Shown here: positions 51,103-61,460 of the stretch, piece by piece
Numbering within the stretch: position 1 is the stretch's first letter
Layout: each line of letters opens with the position of its first letter
Origin: Lachnospiraceae bacterium
Lineage (GTDB): Bacteria; Bacillota; Clostridia; Lachnospirales; Lachnospiraceae
Length of the DNA: 64,000 nucleotides
Assembly: GCA_029067085.1 (NCBI GenBank)
Contig: JAIEFE010000004.1
Span: 1-64,000 of the forward strand
Direction: 5' to 3'
The notes under the pieces: generated by a model
What the model was told of the DNA's origin: nothing
The model's input: the letters and a program-made list of their open reading frames with translations, nothing else
The model's database searches: none
Program-made: the position numbers and the translations under genes

Positions 51103-53538
51103 ATGAAATTTGGTTATTTCGATGACGTAAACCGCGAGTATGTCATCACCACACCCAAAACACCACTGCCCTGGATCAACTACTTAGGCTGTAATGAGTT
51201 CTTTACGTTGATCTCCAACACCTGCGGCGGCTATACCTTCTATAAGGATGCAAAGCTTCTTCGCATGACCCGCTACCGCTACAACGATGTTCCAAACGAT
51301 ATCAACGGCAAGTATTTCTACATAAAAGACGGAAATACCGTATGGAATCCCGGCTGGAAACCCACCCAGACAGAGCTCGACAGCTACGAGTGCCGCCACG
51401 GCATCGGCTACAGCCGTTTCACCGGCGTTAAGAATGATCTTGAAGCTTCTGTCCTCACTTTCATCCCCATGGACGACAACTGCGAGATCAGTCAGGTGAA
51501 GCTGACAAACAAAAGCGGCAGCGCAAAGACCGCTTCTCTCTTCTCCTATGTGGAATGGTGTCTCTGGAATGCGGACGATGATTCCCGCAATTTCCAGCGC
51601 AACTTAAACACCGGCGAGGTAGAAGTGATCGGATCTACGATCTACCACAAGACAGAGTACAGAGAGCGCAGAAACCACTATGCGGTGTATTCCGTAAACG
51701 CACCCGTAGATGGCTTTGATACCAGCCGTGATGCCTTCCTCGGCGCATACCGCGGCGCGGCGAATCCGGAGGTCGTGGAGAACGGCAAGGCAACCAATTC
51801 CGTTGCGCACGGCTGGTCTCCCATCGCTTCTCATCAGATCAATGTGACCCTGGAACCGGGCGAGAGCAAGACCTTCGTCTTTGTTCTGGGCTATCTGGAG
51901 AATCCCGAAGATGAAAAGTGGGAATCTCCCGGAGTCATCAATAAAAAACCGGCAAATGCCATGCTTGCAAAATATCAGACCGACGCCGATGTGGACAAGG
52001 CTTTCGCGGCTTTGAACGCATACTGGGACAATCTGTTGTCCAAATACACCGTGAAGTCCTCTAACGACAAGGTTGATCGCATGGTCAATATCTGGAACCA
52101 GTATCAGTGTATGGTAACCTTTAACATGTCCCGTTCCGCTTCCTATTACGAATCCGGTATCGGCCGCGGCATGGGCTTCCGCGATTCCTGTCAGGATCTG
52201 TTAGGCTTCGTACATCTGATCCCGGATCGGGCAAGGCAGCGTATCATCGACATCGCTTCCACCCAGTTCCCGGATGGCAGCGCATACCATCAGTACCAGC
52301 CACTCACGAAGAAAGGTAACTCCGACATCGGAAGCGGCTTCAATGATGACCCGCTGTGGCTGATCGCAGGCACCTCCGCCTACGTACGCGAGAGCGGCGA
52401 CACCTCCATCCTCACGGAACAGGTGCCCTTCGATAATGACATGAACCTTGCAAAGCCTCTGATGGAGCATCTGAAGCGCTCCTTCGACTATATCGTTAAC
52501 CATAAAGGGCCTCATGCCCTGCCGCTGATCGGCCGCGCTGACTGGAACGACTGCCTGAACTTAAACTGCTTCTCGGAGCATCCGGGCGAATCCTTCCAGA
52601 CCTTTGGTCCCTCCGAAGGACCCGTGGCGGAATCCGTATTTATCGCGGGAATGTTTGTCAAGTACGGCGAAGAGTACGCGCAGCTGTGCGAACTGATGAA
52701 CGATCAGGCAGAAGCTGACCGCGCCCGCGCTGAAGTACAGACGATGTACGATGCGGTGTTAAAGGACGGCTGGGACGGCGACTGGTTTGTCCGTGCCTAC
52801 GACGCTTACGGCAAGAAGATCGGCTCCAAAGAATGCGAGGAGGGTCAGATCTACATTGAGTCAAACGGCTTCTGTCCGCTCGCCGGCATCGGTGTAAAGG
52901 AAGGGCTGGCTCAGAAAGCTCTCGACTCCGTGAAGGAAAAGCTGGACACGCAGTACGGCGTGATGATCTTACAGCCGGCGTACACCAGATATCACTTAGA
53001 GCTTGGTGAAATCTCCTCCTACCCTCCCGGGTATAAAGAGAATGCAGGAATCTTCTGCCACAACAATCCCTGGGTTTCCATCGCTGAGACGGTCATCGGC
53101 CGCGGCGACAGAGCCTTTGAGATCTATCAGAAGACCTGCCCTGCCTACGTGGAGGAATTCAGCGAGATTCACCGCACGGAGCCCTATGTATACTCTCAGA
53201 TGGTAGCGGGCGCGGACGCGAATATCCCCGGCGAAGCAAAGAACAGCTGGCTGACCGGAACGGCGGCATGGACCTTTGTGAACGTCTCCCAGCATATTCT
53301 GGGCGTCTATCCGACCCATAAGGGCTTAAGCATCGATCCCTGCGTACCGAAGGGCTTCGGAGACTTTACCCTGACCCGTAAATTCAGGGAGGGCACCTAC
53401 AACATCAAGGTCGTAAACCCTGACAACGTGGAGAAGGGCGTTAAATCCATCACCGTGGACGGCAAGGCTGTAGAAGGATGTGTAGTTCCCTACGAGAAAG
53501 GGAAGGAAAGCTATGATGTCGTGGTAACGATGGGATAA
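51103..53538 (+). CDS. cellobiose phosphorylase (GH94)
   Basis: 811 residues, the usual GH94 length. N-terminal beta-sandwich ([20 protein letters not shown]), then an (alpha/alpha)6 barrel with the general-acid aspartate in [31 protein letters not shown] and [20 protein letters not shown]. It splits cellobiose with phosphate into glucose-1-phosphate and glucose, saving ATP. Cytosolic, no signal peptide. Promoter and two operators match the divergent LacI regulator. AAAAAGGAG site upstream. Confidence 0.93.
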   Translation: MKFGYFDDVNREYVITTPKTPLPWINYLGCNEFFTLISNTCGGYTFYKDAKLLRMTRYRYNDVPNDINGKYFYIKDGNTVWNPGWKPTQTELDSYECRHGIGYSRFTGVKNDLEASVLTFIPMDDNCEISQVKLTNKSGSAKTASLFSYVEWCLWNADDDSRNFQRNLNTGEVEVIGSTIYHKTEYRERRNHYAVYSVNAPVDGFDTSRDAFLGAYRGAANPEVVENGKATNSVAHGWSPIASHQINVTLEPGESKTFVFVLGYLENPEDEKWESPGVINKKPANAMLAKYQTDADVDKAFAALNAYWDNLLSKYTVKSSNDKVDRMVNIWNQYQCMVTFNMSRSASYYESGIGRGMGFRDSCQDLLGFVHLIPDRARQRIIDIASTQFPDGSAYHQYQPLTKKGNSDIGSGFNDDPLWLIAGTSAYVRESGDTSILTEQVPFDNDMNLAKPLMEHLKRSFDYIVNHKGPHALPLIGRADWNDCLNLNCFSEHPGESFQTFGPSEGPVAESVFIAGMFVKYGEEYAQLCELMNDQAEADRARAEVQTMYDAVLKDGWDGDWFVRAYDAYGKKIGSKECEEGQIYIESNGFCPLAGIGVKEGLAQKALDSVKEKLDTQYGVMILQPAYTRYHLELGEISSYPPGYKENAGIFCHNNPWVSIAETVIGRGDRAFEIYQKTCPAYVEEFSEIHRTEPYVYSQMVAGADANIPGEAKNSWLTGTAAWTFVNVSQHILGVYPTHKGLSIDPCVPKGFGDFTLTRKFREGTYNIKVVNPDNVEKGVKSITVDGKAVEGCVVPYEKGKESYDVVVTMG

Positions 53539-53562
53539 AGATAAAAAATACAGCAAAAAATG

Positions 53563-53610
53563 TCGTCGCATTCATGATGAAATAAATCACGGATGCGACG
53601 ATATCTTTTT
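53563..53610. terminator. bidirectional terminator
   Basis: TCGTCGCAT and ATGCGACGA pair perfectly. The plus strand continues to ATATCTTTTTG and the minus strand to CATTTTTTGC, so it serves both cellobiose phosphorylase and the convergent permease gene. Confidence 0.75.
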
Positions 53611-53619
53611 GCTCTTTGA

Positions 53620-54354
53620 TCAGGCTCTCGTTAATTTCGGACGGGTCGCGATATTAATGAATATAGCGCCGGTGCCTGCCAACAGATATATCATCCTGGC
53701 AGCCAGCCACACAGAGTTTATCACGAAAGCAGGTTCACCGTCCGGCCCAACAGGAAGAGTCATCGGATACGAGGAAAAGAACCCTCCGCCGAACAAATCG
53801 AACACTCCCGATACACCACCAACAAATCCCGCAATGAAAACAACTGGCAGCAGCACATAGATCAGACTGCAATGCAGTCTGCCTGCAAGATGTCCGACAC
53901 CGACTGCAAACAGGAAGCACGGTATCATTTCGAGCAGCGCCGGGAGAATAAAAGCACCGAAACCGTAATATCCGAAAAACACCGCGAAAAATACCGCTCC
54001 GAGCAAACTGTCAACAAGGCATATGATCAGGAAGCATACGCCGAGCACCGCCGTCCTTATCAGCAGTGTCTGCGCGTATGTCATAGGCGCAGACGCAGTC
54101 AATATCTCAACGCGTTTCTGCTGCTTGCCGTAATATCCCGCCTGAAGAAGCAGGACGGTGATTATCGAGATCGGGAGGGTTTTTCCGATAAATGCGCAGC
54201 TGCTCCACACCGAAAACGGCGCGGTGTACGCGATCCCCTCAATTATCTCGGTGGTGAGCACATACCACGCGAATACCGCGTTTACGGCGAGCATTGCAAT
54301 AAACAGTCCGCTTGTCAACAGACGTTTCAGTTCATATCCAAATACTTTAGTCAA
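53620..54354 (-). CDS. ABC-2-type permease
   Basis: 244 residues with about six membrane segments (FIAMLAVNAVFAWYVLTTEI; LIICLVDSLLGAVFFAVFFG) and GYYGKQQKRVEILTASAPM between them. It resembles the permease subunits of bacterial ABC exporters adjoining M1-peptidase genes. It overlaps the end of the M1 gene by 8 bases and belongs to the same operon. The substrate is unknown. Confidence 0.75.
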   Translation of the reverse strand: MTKVFGYELKRLLTSGLFIAMLAVNAVFAWYVLTTEIIEGIAYTAPFSVWSSCAFIGKTLPISIITVLLLQAGYYGKQQKRVEILTASAPMTYAQTLLIRTAVLGVCFLIICLVDSLLGAVFFAVFFGYYGFGAFILPALLEMIPCFLFAVGVGHLAGRLHCSLIYVLLPVVFIAGFVGGVSGVFDLFGGGFFSSYPMTLPVGPDGEPAFVINSVWLAARMIYLLAGTGAIFINIATRPKLTRA

Positions 54355-56527
54355 GCTTCAAGTCCTCCTCCGTAAGTCCGCAGTAATCCAAAAACTCCTT
54401 ATAAGTGAACTCATACTGTTCCCCTTTTTGGTAATCAGAAAACATTTGCTTCAATACCGCGTCCATCTGCTCCTCGCCGCCCAAAAGTTCCTCCGCTTTC
54501 AGCAGCATAAGCGGCATACGTCTGTATTTGTTGACGCCCTTGTTTAACCCGCTGAGCCGTTCCCTGTAATGTTCGGGCAGCTTTTCAAGATATTCCGGGT
54601 GGCGGTTGTAAAAGTTGCGGTTCTGCTCCTCAACATATTTCTTCCAATTGTCGACATAGTATTGCTTGGCGTAAAGCTCGCCGTATTTTTCTTTGACGAG
54701 CCTGTACGTTGAATAGACCGTAAGCCCCTCGGCGGACCATAAACCGTCATCCTCACACCACATTCCGACGCCGCCCCACCACTGATGTATCATCTCGTGA
54801 AAAAAGGTCTCTGTTGCGTTTGTACCTTTGTTGGGGTCGCTCAAGGTATTGGGAGAGATAGCGTCCTCAAGCCATGTTGACATACCTTCTCCCGCGTATG
54901 CGCCACCTGTTATTGAGCTCCACTGGAACAGCGTGAACGAACCGCCGTCGATATAAAACGGTTTTCCGTAGTGCTCCGTGCAGTAATCGAATACGTCGCA
55001 TATCGCCTGGCGCACATCATATTCCTCCACGGCGGAGCGGTAGATATCTCCGTATACAGATCTGAAATCATAGTCGTTTGACGAAAATTTATCCGTCACA
55101 TAGCGGCCCGCAACAAAATCGTATATAAAATCCGAATCGAGCATTGTTCTGTATGTTCTTGTTCCGTCGCCGTTATCGGTGAAGTCGGTAAGCTGTTTGT
55201 GTTCCATTTGTATAAACGGAGTCAGGTCTCCGGGGAGTGTGACCTCCAAATTTGGTTTATTAGCGATATAGTTTCCAAACAACGGCAAACAGTCGGTGGT
55301 TTGTATGCGGATATAATTACTTCCGATTGATGCTGTTACCATTGGAAAACCGCATCGCGCAGCCGTCGGATATCCGCCGTATTCTATTATCAGCTTTTGG
55401 TAGTTTTTGTCGGGCAGTTCAAAATAAGTGTCATACTGTCCGTTTATATCCTCCTTAACGGTTCGGAAGCTTACGGGCTCGCCGCCATATGTCATGCTTT
55501 TGATCTTATATCCCGCGTTCAGGCGCAGAACATTTTCACCCTTTACGGTCCTTGTGAGCTGATATTCCGCTTTTCCCGACAGCGTTCCCCAAACGGTATC
55601 GAGTTTAAGAGAAAGATCGGCTGAGGTAACAGGCTCCGCCGTAAGCTGATTTCCCATATATTCGTACTCGTTCTCCAGGTCAAATTCCTCGCTGCCGTGT
55701 CCGATAAACGGCTGAACGTTCCACAATACCGCTCCCGTTACCGTAAGCGCCGCCGCGCTTACGGGCAGATATACCTTTTTCAGTCCGCGCACGAAAGAAC
55801 CCGCAAGCCCTTTCTGATATTTCCGCCTGCATATCAGCGAGAACGTCCATGCTCCCGCGGCAATACACAGCCAGACAAGCCGCGTATACGCGCCCATTCT
55901 CAAAAACCATATATCGGGAAATCCGTCCGAATATGCTCCGATAGTCGGATTCAGCCACTGCATAAACCAGTTCCTCTCGGCAAAGCAGCTGTAACTCATA
56001 TATGCCAGCGCAGCGTACAGCACCGCAGACAGCTCCACACGGCACGTGATACGGTATAAGCCGTCCGCGAACAGTATGGATATCCACCATGTCGGCATCA
56101 TAAATACAAAGAAGTTCATAAAGTAAAAGCCCGCGTCAAACAGGTATTCGAGCTTCGCTACAGTGACCGGAATAGATACGAGAGCGCACAAAAGCGTTAC
56201 TGCCGCCGAGATCGTCATAAGCGCCGCCGTTTTCGCGGCGGAATGAGCAGTCGGCGGTGCTGCCGAATCGGCGAGAATATCCGTTCCGCTGCGGCGCTGA
56301 CGATCACCCTCGACAATAGCGATAACAGCCCACAAGACAGCCCCCACTGCAGTTCCTGCAAGTACGGGATTGCCGATATACAGCGCAGACATCGCCTCCA
56401 TGGTAACAGGCTTGTACACCGTATATCCGAGAAGCGGCGAACACAGGCAGAGCGCGGAGATGAGCCATATAAACTTTGTCAGCAGAAGCCGCCGCAGTTC
56501 AACGCGGTACAACGAAAAAAATCTCAT
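54347..56527 (-). CDS. permease-M1 metallopeptidase fusion
   Basis: 726 residues. The N-terminal ~250 residues hold about six membrane segments; the C-terminal part is an M1 peptidase with HEMIH, 18 residues, then Glu in WSAEG, the exact HExxH-X18-E zinc signature (about residue 575). The GAMEN-type substrate motif is not obvious. Known for M1-like proteins in ABC operons of Firmicutes. Start 56527 has AAGGAGG upstream and overlaps the ATPase by 4 bases. Substrate and side of action are unknown. Confidence 0.82.
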   Translation of the reverse strand: MRFFSLYRVELRRLLLTKFIWLISALCLCSPLLGYTVYKPVTMEAMSALYIGNPVLAGTAVGAVLWAVIAIVEGDRQRRSGTDILADSAAPPTAHSAAKTAALMTISAAVTLLCALVSIPVTVAKLEYLFDAGFYFMNFFVFMMPTWWISILFADGLYRITCRVELSAVLYAALAYMSYSCFAERNWFMQWLNPTIGAYSDGFPDIWFLRMGAYTRLVWLCIAAGAWTFSLICRRKYQKGLAGSFVRGLKKVYLPVSAAALTVTGAVLWNVQPFIGHGSEEFDLENEYEYMGNQLTAEPVTSADLSLKLDTVWGTLSGKAEYQLTRTVKGENVLRLNAGYKIKSMTYGGEPVSFRTVKEDINGQYDTYFELPDKNYQKLIIEYGGYPTAARCGFPMVTASIGSNYIRIQTTDCLPLFGNYIANKPNLEVTLPGDLTPFIQMEHKQLTDFTDNGDGTRTYRTMLDSDFIYDFVAGRYVTDKFSSNDYDFRSVYGDIYRSAVEEYDVRQAICDVFDYCTEHYGKPFYIDGGSFTLFQWSSITGGAYAGEGMSTWLEDAISPNTLSDPNKGTNATETFFHEMIHQWWGGVGMWCEDDGLWSAEGLTVYSTYRLVKEKYGELYAKQYYVDNWKKYVEEQNRNFYNRHPEYLEKLPEHYRERLSGLNKGVNKYRRMPLMLLKAEELLGGEEQMDAVLKQMFSDYQKGEQYEFTYKEFLDYCGLTEEDLKLD

Positions 56528-57384
56528 TGTCTGCCCTCCTTGTGAATACAATACAAATACGCATCCTCAAGGGTAGGCTCGGCGCTCTCAGCGATCCCGG
56601 GAAGCTCATCTGCGACAATGCGGCAGCGTATCCCCTCGGAAACGTTCACCTTGGAAACGATCCGGCAGCCCTCCGGAACGGAATCGCCCGCCTGCGAGAT
56701 ATACGTTCCGACGTGGCTTGCCGCGTCCAATATCAGGGCGGATGGCGAGCCGTCGTATAGGATAAGTCCGTCGTAGATCACAAGAACGCGGCTGCATACC
56801 GCCTGAACGTCCTCTACGATATGCGTGGAAAGCAGCACGATCTTATTCTGCGCCATTTCCGAAAAAATATTGCGGAATTTCACGCGCTCCTCGGGATCAA
56901 GCCCAACCGTAGGCTCGTCGAGGATAAGAAGCTGCGGGTCGCCGAGCAGTGCCTGTGCGATCCCCACGCGCTGACGCTGCCCTCCGGAAAGTCTGCGTAT
57001 GCGTGTTTTCCTTTGCTCCGTAAGGCTTGTGCGGCTTATAACGTCGTCAACGGCTTTTTTGTCCTTAACACCCTTGAGCGCCGCCATATAGTCCAGAAAC
57101 TGCCATACAGTCAATTCATCATACAAACCGAAGCTCTGCGGCAGATAACCCAGCTGCGCCTTAAGCTGTGTTTCCTGTGAAAGCAGAGGTTTGCCGTCCA
57201 GAAGTATTTCACCCCTGGTTGGGATAAGTCCGGCTATCAGCAGCTTCATAAGCGTTGTCTTTCCCGCGCCGTTAGGTCCGAGAATCCCGATAAATCCCGG
57301 ACTTTCAAAATTCACCGTTATATCCTGCAATGCTTTTTTCCCTGATGGATAGATCATTGTAATGTTATCAATATCTATTTTCAT
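56524..57384 (-). CDS. ABC transporter ATP-binding protein
   Basis: 286 residues. Walker A GPNGAGKTT, Q-loop GYLPQSFGLYD, ABC signature RLSGGQRQRVGIAQALL, Walker B QLLILDEPTVGLD, and switch histidine STHIVED. It powers the adjacent permeases, probably as an exporter. First gene of the three-gene operon, with 4-base overlap to the M1 gene. Confidence 0.93.
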   Translation of the reverse strand: MKIDIDNITMIYPSGKKALQDITVNFESPGFIGILGPNGAGKTTLMKLLIAGLIPTRGEILLDGKPLLSQETQLKAQLGYLPQSFGLYDELTVWQFLDYMAALKGVKDKKAVDDVISRTSLTEQRKTRIRRLSGGQRQRVGIAQALLGDPQLLILDEPTVGLDPEERVKFRNIFSEMAQNKIVLLSTHIVEDVQAVCSRVLVIYDGLILYDGSPSALILDAASHVGTYISQAGDSVPEGCRIVSKVNVSEGIRCRIVADELPGIAESAEPTLEDAYLYCIHKEGRQ

Positions 57385-57473
57385 CTGTCGGATTCCTTTC
57401 TGTTGTGCATTGCAATCAGTATAGACTAAATATTGTGTAGTTTGTCGGGAGATAATGTGTTTTTTGTGTGTAG

Positions 57474-58826
57474 TCAGTCTGTGATCCTGTCAAAACGTGC
57501 CGTAAATCTCACGCCGTCGGCAGTGTTTTCTATCTTGCAGCCGATATTATATTTTTCGAAGATCATACTTGTAATATACAATCCAAGTCCGCTTCCCCCC
57601 TCCGAGGAGGGGTCTGCACGGTAAAACGCTTCGAAAAGATGCGGCAGGTGTTTCTCGTCAATATGCGCAGGGAAATTCTCCACAATAAGCACTGCACCGT
57701 TTTCATACATAAGTGTGATCTTTACGCTTCCATGATCGGACGTATACGTAACAGCATTACCGATAATATTTCCGAGTGCTTTGTCAAAGAGCTTTTTATC
57801 ACCGCCGACAATGATATCGTCCTCCGCTTCTGTCATGATCGTTATCGATCTTTCCACGGCATAGTCGGAATATTCTTCGGCAAGTGCTTTTATTGTCTCG
57901 GACAGGTTCACTGATTCATTATTTTCATCATCGGAAATATCAAGATAGGACACTGACAGCACTTCTTTGATGAAGTTGCTGAGAGAACGGAGTATCTCCG
58001 CGCTGCGGGCCAAATATTTTTCTCTGTCCTTATAGACACCGATGCCTGCCTGCATACCCTCCAGCTGTCCTATTACGACTGCAATGGGTGTTTTCAGTTC
58101 ATGGGATACTCCTGAGAAAAACAGCATACGACGGTGCTCGCGCTCCTTTTCGAGTGCGATCTCGTCTTTCAGCGTACGATTGTGCATATTCAGTTCGTCA
58201 AGCGCTGCGTGGAGTTTATCTGACATTTCGTTGATACTTGCGGACAACATACCGATCTCATCGTCTCGTATATCGGGGCAATACCAGCTGAAGTCCAGAT
58301 CTGCCATCCTGCCGGCAATTTCACCGATACGGATAATGGGTTGTGTTGTGCGCTTTGAAAAGAACCATGCACCGGCAAAACACAGAATCAGGACGGCTAT
58401 CGTGACGTATGGAACGCTGTTGAGAATTGCCTGTGTTAATTCGTCGGAACGTGAGCTGTTGTATTGCACGATCAGAATATATTCATCATCGGAGTCGGCG
58501 AAACGAAACGGATAGCCGTCGTTATTGCTGACAGTTTCGTTTGTCAGCTCAAAAGTAAAAGGGCTTACGGTGTTTTTTTCTCCGTCAAGCAGAAAAAGGT
58601 ATGCGCCGGTTTCCCGTATAAAATCGGTAAGCAGTGCCTCACTGTTTTGTTTTTCGGTGGTCCGCAGAGATGACACGAGCTGCTCCGTTTTCGCATCAAG
58701 CAAACGTTGTGAACGGCTTTTTCCCGTGTAAGGAAGAGAAATCCAAATGCAAAGAAAAACAACAAAGAAAATTGTCAGCGCAAGTGCTGTCAGCAGCGCA
58801 AATGTCCTGACTGTAAGCTTTTTCAT
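57474..58826 (-). CDS. sensor histidine kinase
   Basis: 450 residues. Two N-terminal membrane segments flank an extracytoplasmic sensor of ~110 residues, followed by HAMP. The H-box is GVSHELKTPIAVVIGQLEGM; the catalytic domain has DKALGNIIGNAVTYTSDHG (N-box) and GGSGLGLYITSMIFEKYN (G-box). It overlaps the response regulator by 4 bases. The cognate ABC operon sits immediately downstream, as in many Firmicutes transport-sensing modules. Confidence 0.93.
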   Translation of the reverse strand: MKKLTVRTFALLTALALTIFFVVFLCIWISLPYTGKSRSQRLLDAKTEQLVSSLRTTEKQNSEALLTDFIRETGAYLFLLDGEKNTVSPFTFELTNETVSNNDGYPFRFADSDDEYILIVQYNSSRSDELTQAILNSVPYVTIAVLILCFAGAWFFSKRTTQPIIRIGEIAGRMADLDFSWYCPDIRDDEIGMLSASINEMSDKLHAALDELNMHNRTLKDEIALEKEREHRRMLFFSGVSHELKTPIAVVIGQLEGMQAGIGVYKDREKYLARSAEILRSLSNFIKEVLSVSYLDISDDENNESVNLSETIKALAEEYSDYAVERSITIMTEAEDDIIVGGDKKLFDKALGNIIGNAVTYTSDHGSVKITLMYENGAVLIVENFPAHIDEKHLPHLFEAFYRADPSSEGGSGLGLYITSMIFEKYNIGCKIENTADGVRFTARFDRITD

Positions 58827-59491
58827 ATTCCGCCGCCTTTCAGCTTATAGCCTACACCGCGTACGGTATCAATGAAGTCGTGATCAGCGAGTTTCCGCCG
58901 GATATTTTTTATGTGAGTGTCAACGATACGGGAATCGTTATAGTAACCGTATCCCCATAAATTGTTAAGCAGAGATTTCCGTGTAACGACCTCGCCCGGA
59001 GCTTTCATAAGCTCATAAAGTATCTCAAATTCACGGAGTGTGAATTCCACGGGATCATTTTCAACACAAACGGTATGTGCTTTAAGGTCGAGCGATATTC
59101 CGCAGTATTCCAGTGCCTGCGGCTGATCCGGCATAGTCCTGCGCAGTACCGCGTCAACCTTATGCACCAGCAGCGGCATGGAAACAGGCTTGGTGATATA
59201 GTCGTCAATATGAAGCCTGTATCCTCTCATCTGATGCGTTTCGCTGTCCAGAGCGGTAAGCATAATAATGGGAACGTCACTCTTTTCTCTTATCCTGCGG
59301 CAGACCTCATAACCGTCTATTCCGGGCAGCATCAAATCAAGCACGATCAGATCAAATGCGGTATCCTTCATCAGTCCGATGGCAGCTTCGCCGTCGGCTG
59401 CGGCGGTTACATCGTACCCTTCGTTTTCCAGAAAGCTTATAAGAAGCTCGCGATAATCGGCATTGTCCTCAACAATAAGCAGCTTTGACAT
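58823..59491 (-). CDS. OmpR-family response regulator
   Basis: 222 residues: receiver with VEDNADYR, phosphoacceptor in FDLIVLDLMLPGIDGYEV and KPVSMPLL, then a winged-helix domain (PVEFTLREFEILYELMKA; RIVDTHIKNIRRKLAD). I place the start at 59491, since AGGAGGT lies 6-7 bases upstream. Likely controls the ABC operon downstream of its kinase. Confidence 0.93.
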   Translation of the reverse strand: MSKLLIVEDNADYRELLISFLENEGYDVTAAADGEAAIGLMKDTAFDLIVLDLMLPGIDGYEVCRRIREKSDVPIIMLTALDSETHQMRGYRLHIDDYITKPVSMPLLVHKVDAVLRRTMPDQPQALEYCGISLDLKAHTVCVENDPVEFTLREFEILYELMKAPGEVVTRKSLLNNLWGYGYYNDSRIVDTHIKNIRRKLADHDFIDTVRGVGYKLKGGGI

Positions 59492-59510
59492 TATGTACCT
59501 CCTGGCTCCA

Positions 59511-60302
59511 TCACGCAAACATCCACTTTACGATTTTCTCCGTGTATTCGCTCCAGAAATTCATATCATGGTTTCCGCTGCTCTCGAAATATTCGTGCGG
59601 AACTTTTCTGTCCTCCAGAAAGCGATGAAATTCCCGGTTATTCTCCAGAAGAAAGTCCTCCGTACCGCAGCACATATAGATTTCAGGAATCTTACTGTCT
59701 TTTTCAATGAGCTTATCGACAAGGGTCTCCGGATTGTTGTCGCTCTTCAAAAGCTCCGCCGGTTCACCGAAGCACTCCCGATAATACTCATAGTTTGCAA
59801 CAGCATTTCCTTTTCCCGGTTTCATATCAGCCACCTCATGTACAATGAGGGCGGATGACATGGCTCCGATCTTTCCAAAACGGTCAGGATAGGCAAGTCC
59901 CGTATGAAGCGCACCGAATCCGCCCATTGACAGGCCTAAAATAGCGGTATCCTCAGCGCTCCCGGCCAGTCCGAATGTCTTTTTCACATATTCAGGTATT
60001 TCCTCACCGAGCAGCGTACAGAATTGATGCCCCGTTGATATGCCGTCAAGCCAGAAGCCGTTCTCACCATTGGGTGCGATCACCGCGAAATGATAGTGCT
60101 CCGAAAGGTATTCCGGAACATAGTTTCCCGCGCTTCCCGAATAGCCGTGCAGAAGAAACAACGTCTTCATCGGACGTTTCATGTAAACATCGCGTTCCTT
60201 TTCCCACGGCAGATCAGCACGCGGATCATTTGGAAGAAACATCTCAAAAGTGGTATGCCTTCTCAGGCAGTTCGAAAAAAACTTAACCGTTATGTTTGCC
60301 AT
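59511..60302 (-). CDS. esterase D/feruloyl-esterase-type alpha/beta hydrolase
   Basis: 263 residues. LFLLHGYSGSAGNY supplies the oxyanion HG; the nucleophile is in LGLSMGGFGALH; YMCCGTEDFLLE and GNHDMNFW provide the likely Asp and His. The class cleaves carboxyl-ester bonds of small or xylan-linked substrates. Cytoplasmic, no signal peptide. It starts the 60.3-53.6 kb cassette and is only 20 bases before the response regulator. Confidence 0.85.
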   Translation of the reverse strand: MANITVKFFSNCLRRHTTFEMFLPNDPRADLPWEKERDVYMKRPMKTLFLLHGYSGSAGNYVPEYLSEHYHFAVIAPNGENGFWLDGISTGHQFCTLLGEEIPEYVKKTFGLAGSAEDTAILGLSMGGFGALHTGLAYPDRFGKIGAMSSALIVHEVADMKPGKGNAVANYEYYRECFGEPAELLKSDNNPETLVDKLIEKDSKIPEIYMCCGTEDFLLENNREFHRFLEDRKVPHEYFESSGNHDMNFWSEYTEKIVKWMFA

Positions 60303-60570
60303 AATCTTCCCTCCTGACCAAAACTATTGTGTTGATACAATCCAATTATATACAATATAAAAGCATAAAACAATCTCACTCTTTTCCTTGCCATACATGA
60401 TATTGTAGGTTAAATTTTCCTGACCACTAGTTTCCCAAAAAGGCTTGTTTTCTCCTAAAATTTGTGACAAAATATGACTTACCGAACTCTACCAACAGGT
60501 TATAGTTTTGATTCATACGAAATGAAAATATAAGAAATTCCGGATAATCTATTCCGTTATAGGAGTGTGA

Positions 60571-61404
60571 ATGATGAGTCAGTATATGTCCATCGGAAAA
60601 GTTTCCAAACTAAAAAATGTGAGCATCAAATCCCTGCGTTACTATGATCAGATCGGGATTTTGAAGCCTGCCTTTGTGAACACGGAGACAAACTACCGCT
60701 ATTACACAAAAGAGCAGCTCTATCTATTGGACGCGATCACAGTCTGCATCAAACTGGGCATCCCCTTAAAAGATCTGAATAACTATGTGGAGAACTCCTC
60801 CATCAATCTGCAGAAGCTCCTCTACGACGGCAAGATCCTGGCGGAACAGAAGATTCTGGACATACATAACTGTCTTGCCACCCTGCAGGAGACGCTGCAG
60901 AATATGGCAAGCTCTGTGACAGGACTGGCAAAAATTCCGGAAAGCAAGAGCGGCGTCCTGCTGCCGGACGGCTTCTATCACAACGAGATCGTAACCCGGC
61001 GGATGCTCACCGTCCCCTTGGAGGAGATGGATATCCCGAAATACTATGGACAGCATATTCTGAAACTCTTTGTCACCGCCCAGCAGATGGGCACCGTGGT
61101 AGCCTATCCCTCCGGCGTGCTGCACGAATACCATAACGGACAGTATCAGAGGCATATGTTCCTCACGATCACCGGCGATACCCCCGCCTCGGAGGATGTG
61201 TCGCAGAGCGTCCGTACCATCAACGAGGGAAGCTTCGCCTGCCGTAGAATCTCTACCCATGTGTCAGACTTTAAAACCATTCGTGAAGAGATGAAGGAAG
61301 TCATCAAAAGTGACGATTTCTACGTCATTGAGACGGACACCCTCTCCGAGAAAAATAAAAAGGACGGATATCCGTTTGAACTGGAATATCCGTTGTCCTC
61401 CTGA
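60571..61404 (+). CDS. MerR-family regulator with effector-binding domain
   Basis: 277 residues. The N-terminal MerR winged helix (MSIGKVSKLKNVSIKSLRYYD, QIGILKPAFVN, TNYRYYTKEQL) is followed by a long helix and a GyrI-like effector-binding domain (~120-277). Such BmrR-type regulators twist a long-spacer promoter when a drug or cation binds. AGGAG lies 5 bases before the start. The regulated gene is not adjacent unless it is autoregulated. Confidence 0.88.
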   Translation: MMSQYMSIGKVSKLKNVSIKSLRYYDQIGILKPAFVNTETNYRYYTKEQLYLLDAITVCIKLGIPLKDLNNYVENSSINLQKLLYDGKILAEQKILDIHNCLATLQETLQNMASSVTGLAKIPESKSGVLLPDGFYHNEIVTRRMLTVPLEEMDIPKYYGQHILKLFVTAQQMGTVVAYPSGVLHEYHNGQYQRHMFLTITGDTPASEDVSQSVRTINEGSFACRRISTHVSDFKTIREEMKEVIKSDDFYVIETDTLSEKNKKDGYPFELEYPLSS

Positions 61405-61460
61405 TTTCTTTCGTTTTTCGAGCGCCGCACTGCTCAGGTGCAAGCGCCGCACTGCTCGCC

